Shown: positions 60,890-64,000 of the stretch, in pieces | Layout: every line of letters starts with the position of its first letter | How positions within the stretch are numbered: position 1 is the first letter of the stretch | Assembly (NCBI RefSeq): GCF_003002095.1 | Contig: NZ_PVZC01000009.1 | Coordinates: forward strand, 62,001 to 126,000 | Length of the DNA stretch: 64,000 nucleotides | From: Allonocardiopsis opalescens | Lineage (GTDB): Bacteria; Actinomycetota; Actinomycetes; Streptosporangiales; Streptosporangiaceae | Direction: 5' to 3' | Notes under the pieces: model-generated | The model's input: the letters and a program-made list of their open reading frames with translations, nothing else | Databases searched by the model: none | Told to the model about the DNA's origin: nothing | Made by a program: the position numbers and the translations under genes

Positions 60890-61126
60890 ATGAAGATGAT
60901 CACTCTCCTCCAGATCCAGGCCAGCAACTTCATCTACGAGCGCAAGCAGGCCCTCCGCAGCGCACTGCACCGCGACGGTGAGCGCGGCGCCGGCATCGTC
61001 GAATACGGCGCCCTGATCGTCCTCGCCGGCCTCCTCATGCTGCTCCTGTACAACGCCTTCGACGACACCATCCAGGACGCCGTCGAGGACGGCCTGGAGA
61101 ACCTGTTCGACATGGACGAGTTCTAG
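60890..61126 (+). CDS. flp: Flp-type pilin, copy 2
   Basis: A second prepilin gene with the same 78-residue product. By inspection the coding bases are identical to copy 1 up to the last base of the stop codon (TAG instead of TAA). I chose ATG 60890 by analogy with copy 1; here an extra in-frame ATG at 60878 exists because the upstream bases differ. It lies downstream of a hairpin that could reduce read-through from copy 1, and I see no clear separate promoter in the 79-base gap. A strong hairpin terminator follows. Confidence 0.92.
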   Translation: MKMITLLQIQASNFIYERKQALRSALHRDGERGAGIVEYGALIVLAGLLMLLLYNAFDDTIQDAVEDGLENLFDMDEF

Positions 61127-61161
61127 GATTCTCCCGACTCGGGCAGATGACCAGATGCCGA

Positions 61162-61201
61162 GCCGGTGCGGGGGAGCGGTACACCGCTCCCCCGCACCGG
61201 C
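61162..61201 (+). terminator. Strong terminator hairpin after the pilin genes
   Basis: A perfect 19-bp inverted repeat (GCCGGTGCGGGGGAGCGGT at 61162-61180 and its complement at 61183-61201) with a 2-base centre follows 35 bases after the second pilin stop. No T-run follows. It would strongly reduce transcription into the TadG-like gene. Confidence 0.8.
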
Positions 61202-61299
61202 ATGTCCCGTACCCGTATCCGATTCCTTGAGTTGCACGCCCCAGCATGCGTTCCGGCAGTGGACGAACGGTCGGCTGCCTCCCCTACCAGGGACCGCTC

Positions 61300-62385
61300 A
61301 TGATTTTTCGCTTTCCCAGCTCGTCCTCGCGTGACCAGGGCAACGCGTCGATCCTGTTGATGACCGGACTGACACTGGCGCTGGTCGCGCTCTCTGTGCT
61401 GTTCGTCCGGATCGGTAATGCCAACGACATGCGCAGCAATGCTCAGACGGCTGCCGACGCCGCGGCGCTGGCCGGCGCTCAGGCGATCCGTGACGCGAGC
61501 GCCGAGATCATGGCAGACAGCGGCTTTCTGCACTTTGCCATGGTCAGCGAGGGCATGGTCGAGACTCGGGCGAGCCAGTATGCCGAGCGCAATGGTGCCG
61601 TCCTGCAGGATGTGCGGCTCAGTTCAGGGCTCGGTACGGCCGTGCGAGTCGAGGTGACCGGACCGGGCTGTCAACGCTCGCTGGAAGAGGGCGGCGAACG
61701 TGAGTGGGGGGACACCGAGTGCCAGGGAAACGAGGAGGAGGACGACATCCCGACGATCGGCAGCAATGCCGCCGCGGTGGCCCGAGTGATCATGCCGGAC
61801 TGTGAGCCGGTATGGAATCAGGTACTCAACCGCTTCGTATCGTACTGCAACGGTATCCCCATCTTCCAAGCGTCGACCGCGTACCCGTTCTTCGAAGTCG
61901 AACTCGTTGACGAGGAGGAGCCGTACGCTTACTCGGCACTCGCCAATCTCGGATCACATGTGATGCCTGGCAGCCCGATGGGGAATTGCACCGCCCCTGA
62001 CCCCTATAACGTCACCGGCCAGGTCACCGCCCAGATGTGCGCGACCCACAACGTCATCGTCTCCAATTTCGACTTTCCGCACGGCGTGGGCTGCTTTCGC
62101 CATGGTCCACCTGAGCACGGCATCGGCCAGGCGTGCGACTACATGATCTCCAATTACACCACACCGACCCAAGAGCAGTTGGCGTACGGAGACCAGGTCG
62201 CGCTTTCCATTATGCACAGCGCTGCAGGGCTAGGAATCAAGTACATTATTTGGCGACAGCGTATCTGGAATCACGAGAACCTCGAACCACCCACCCAGTC
62301 GGTCGATCAATGGCGGCTGATGGAGGACCGTGGCAGTGTCACGCAGAACCACTACGACCACATCCACGTCTCAGTGGTTCGTTAG
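61300..62385 (+). CDS. TadG-like pseudopilin fused to a VldE/LAS-type metallopeptidase-like domain
   Basis: The 361-residue protein starts at ATG 61300. The N-terminus is TadG-like: a short leader, the helix NASILLMTGLTLALVALSVL and the typical NDMRSNAQTAADAAALAGAQ. A middle region (110-240) contains six or seven Cys. The C-terminal 115 residues have GVGCFRHGPPEHGIGQACDY, LGIKYIIWRQRIWN and MEDRGSVTQNHYDHIHVSVV. This is the domain found at the C-terminus of VldE/ARB_07466-like secreted proteins, with the LAS-peptidase zinc pattern H273-x6-D280 ... H354-x-H356. It would sit outside the membrane and might cut or hold peptidoglycan. Catalysis is inferred. Confidence 0.85.
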   Translation: MIFRFPSSSSRDQGNASILLMTGLTLALVALSVLFVRIGNANDMRSNAQTAADAAALAGAQAIRDASAEIMADSGFLHFAMVSEGMVETRASQYAERNGAVLQDVRLSSGLGTAVRVEVTGPGCQRSLEEGGEREWGDTECQGNEEEDDIPTIGSNAAAVARVIMPDCEPVWNQVLNRFVSYCNGIPIFQASTAYPFFEVELVDEEEPYAYSALANLGSHVMPGSPMGNCTAPDPYNVTGQVTAQMCATHNVIVSNFDFPHGVGCFRHGPPEHGIGQACDYMISNYTTPTQEQLAYGDQVALSIMHSAAGLGIKYIIWRQRIWNHENLEPPTQSVDQWRLMEDRGSVTQNHYDHIHVSVVR

Positions 62386-62452
62386 GCTCGCGATCGACTT
62401 ACGAGTACCGTATGACTGCCATGACGAGATCCGAGGGAGAGGGAACAAGACC

Positions 62453-63994
62453 GTGCTGATCCCCAACCGGCCCTTGCACACCGAACGCCATCGGTTGCGC
62501 ACGCTCAAGGTAGGAGTAGCACTCACACTCACCACCCTCGTGCTTAGTAGCTGTGTATCAGGCTCTGAGGGTGGTGCTGACCCCAATGGCACCGCGTCAC
62601 CTGGTGCCCCATCTGGAGAGGGACAGAGCCAGGCGATCGCGACGACCAGCATCTCCTCGCTCTCTCAACCCGCGAGGATCGAAGTACAGGCCCTGGAACG
62701 CGGCGGGGAAGACATGGTGACGCTGCGCTTCGAGGTCTTCAATGACGGTGACGACCAACTGAACCTTCAACGCGCCTTCACTGGCGACGAAGGCAGCGGC
62801 CGACGGCCGAGCGATGTCACGTTGGTTGATACCAGGAATGCACAGCGCTATCTGCCTCTCCAGACCGACGACGGTGAATGTTACTGCAACGAGTTCGAAG
62901 CCCGAATCGACCCCGGCCAGAGCCAGGAAGCGTGGGTGACTTTCCCTGCACCACCCGCCGACCTGGACTATCTCACCGCGCTTATTCCTCCTGCTGCACC
63001 GTTCTTTGACCTTCCGGTAAGCGAGGGAAGTGGTCCGCCTGAGGAGCCCGCTGGCTCTTTGCAGGATCCCCGTATCCTTGATCTGCGTTTCCTCCAAGAC
63101 GACCTCAGTGGTGAGAGCTCTACTGATCAGACAGGTGATCAGCTAAGCATCATGCTTTCGTCTGACGTCTTGTTCGACACAAACGAATCGACCCTCACGA
63201 ACCGCGCCCAGGAAGCGATCGCGGAAGCTGCTGGCCAGATCGACGAATCGGGAGCGACGCAGGTTCAAATCGACGGCCACACCGATGACACCGGCGATGA
63301 CGATATCAATGACCCACTATCCGAAGCCCGGGCCGAATCTGTAGAAGCTGAACTTAGCAGCGCAGTGACAAACGACGTCACCTTCGAGACCGCCGGTCAT
63401 GGTTCTTCGGACCCTGTGGCCACGAACGAGACCGAGGAGGGGCGGCAGCGCAACCGACGAGTCACCATCACGTTCGAACGTGCCCAGGCCCCTACGTCGA
63501 GCAGCCCTTCCGCGGCCATTCCATCGTCCGGGACCGCCGCACCGCCCAACACCGCAGGTCCACAGGTCAACCAAGGGGAACTTCCGGTTCTGGGTACCTC
63601 GGAACATGAGGAGCAGGCCGGCGTCAATGCCCAGGTGAACCATTTCTCGCGTTCCCGTGACGGATACGTGGCGCTTCTGTGGACCATTCAAAACGAAGGT
63701 ACCGAGCGACTCAACACCGGTGCCGGCTTCCGCAACGAAGTGTACGAATACAGTCCCGACGCTGACAGCGGCGCCACGATCACCGATCCGACAGCGCAGT
63801 TGCGCTATCACCCGTTGATGGATGCCGAAACCGGATGTCTCTGTTCACCAGATCTCGGCCGCGGTGAGACCAACTCTGTAGAACCAGGACAGTCGGTGGT
63901 GCGGTGGAGTATGTACCGGTTGCCGGCTGCGGTTGCGAGTTCGAGCATTGATATTGAGCATTTCGGAACCATTGAAGACATAGCGATCCCGTAA
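62453..63994 (+). CDS. OmpA-family lipoprotein with duplicated Cys modules
   Basis: The 513-residue protein starts at GTG 62453 (GGGAGAGGGAA upstream). The signal peptide ends in lipobox LVLSSC, with lipidated C34. Residues about 55-200 form a beta-rich module (MVTLRFEVFNDGDDQLNLQR, RYLPLQTDDGECYCNEF, DPGQSQEAWVTF). An OmpA peptidoglycan-binding domain follows (about 235-350: SSDVLFDTNESTLTNRAQEA, VQIDGHTDDTGDDDINDPLS, NRRVTITFE). A second copy of the first module ends the protein (LLWTIQNEGTERLNTGAGF, RYHPLMDAETGCLCSPDLG, EPGQSVVRWSMY). It probably ties the pilus apparatus or membrane to the wall. Base composition is slightly less GC-rich than in upstream genes. Confidence 0.88.
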   Translation: MLIPNRPLHTERHRLRTLKVGVALTLTTLVLSSCVSGSEGGADPNGTASPGAPSGEGQSQAIATTSISSLSQPARIEVQALERGGEDMVTLRFEVFNDGDDQLNLQRAFTGDEGSGRRPSDVTLVDTRNAQRYLPLQTDDGECYCNEFEARIDPGQSQEAWVTFPAPPADLDYLTALIPPAAPFFDLPVSEGSGPPEEPAGSLQDPRILDLRFLQDDLSGESSTDQTGDQLSIMLSSDVLFDTNESTLTNRAQEAIAEAAGQIDESGATQVQIDGHTDDTGDDDINDPLSEARAESVEAELSSAVTNDVTFETAGHGSSDPVATNETEEGRQRNRRVTITFERAQAPTSSSPSAAIPSSGTAAPPNTAGPQVNQGELPVLGTSEHEEQAGVNAQVNHFSRSRDGYVALLWTIQNEGTERLNTGAGFRNEVYEYSPDADSGATITDPTAQLRYHPLMDAETGCLCSPDLGRGETNSVEPGQSVVRWSMYRLPAAVASSSIDIEHFGTIEDIAIP

Positions 63995-64000
63995 ATCTTC

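Larger units (their letters stand above)
60564..61125 (+). repeat. Perfect 246-bp direct duplication containing the pilin gene
   Basis: Bases 60564-60809 and 60880-61125 appear identical along their full length, with an offset of 316. Each covers eleven leader bases and the whole pilin frame. Not even a silent difference is visible, so the duplication is recent or kept uniform by gene conversion. Confidence 0.9.

Overview
The window is very high-GC DNA with many GTG starts, translationally coupled gene pairs and typical actinobacterial families: an SSI-type protease inhibitor, Pro-rich Ser/Thr kinase, DUF3558-like lipoprotein, 5'-nuclease-free PolA-like polymerase and an actinobacterial Tad pilus locus. 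I read it as a chromosomal segment of a filamentous actinobacterium, most likely Nocardiopsaceae-like (Nocardiopsis, Streptomonospora, Thermobifida). The family assignment is an inference from gene content, not a database result.

1-12.3 kb holds carbohydrate and small-molecule metabolism: the end of an OFA-type MFS transporter, a GT4 mannosyltransferase convergent with a glucosylglycerate-hydrolase-like enzyme, a ROK regulator, an aminotransferase divergent from a LysR regulator, a DUF998 membrane protein overlapping tail-to-tail with a nitrilase-family amidase, and a coupled DMT transporter/GT4 pair. 12.8-21.3 kb holds a Ser/Thr kinase, a GH20 hexosaminidase preceded by a near-perfect DasR (dre) operator, an enoyl-CoA hydratase, a lactonase, and a histidine kinase / degenerate kinase / response regulator triad joined by overlaps.

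21.3-29.4 kb holds a secreted unknown, an alpha/beta hydrolase, an NlpC/P60 peptidase with an unusual FtsX/MacB-like extracytoplasmic domain, a GNAT protein, an Xaa-Pro dipeptidyl-peptidase, the PolA-like polymerase and a MarR regulator. 29.4-33.5 kb is gene-poor: only an isochorismatase-family hydrolase and a methyltransferase lie among three long non-coding stretches, which carry degenerate tandem repeats. 33.5-42.6 kb holds a 2-hydroxyacid dehydrogenase, a SpoU-type RNA methyltransferase, a PAP2-diacylglycerol-kinase fusion whose kinase glycine loop is eroded, a DUF5946 protein, a Tat-exported NamZ-like muramidase beside a GH3 glucosidase, and a DinB-like protein.

42.6-48.9 kb is an envelope group: an SSI-type inhibitor divergent from two paralogous membrane-anchored proteins (solute-binding domain plus von Willebrand A domain, one of which has lost its metal site), a lipoprotein and an unknown. 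Oligoribonuclease and tRNA-His(GTG) with a clear terminator follow.

50.5-64.0 kb is a Tad/Flp pilus locus read left to right: an unknown Zn-ribbon/Pro-rich protein, CpaB, a CpaE ATPase fused to a TadE pseudopilin, a second TadE-like pseudopilin, CpaF, TadB, TadC, a dedicated two-component system, two identical Flp pilin genes behind a promoter with an adjoining palindrome, a TadG-like protein fused to a LAS/VldE-type metallopeptidase-like domain, and an OmpA-family lipoprotein with two flanking copies of a Cys-containing module. No prepilin peptidase is visible. The most novel-looking feature of the window is this pilus locus, with its fused ATPase-pseudopilin and its pseudopilin-peptidase protein.
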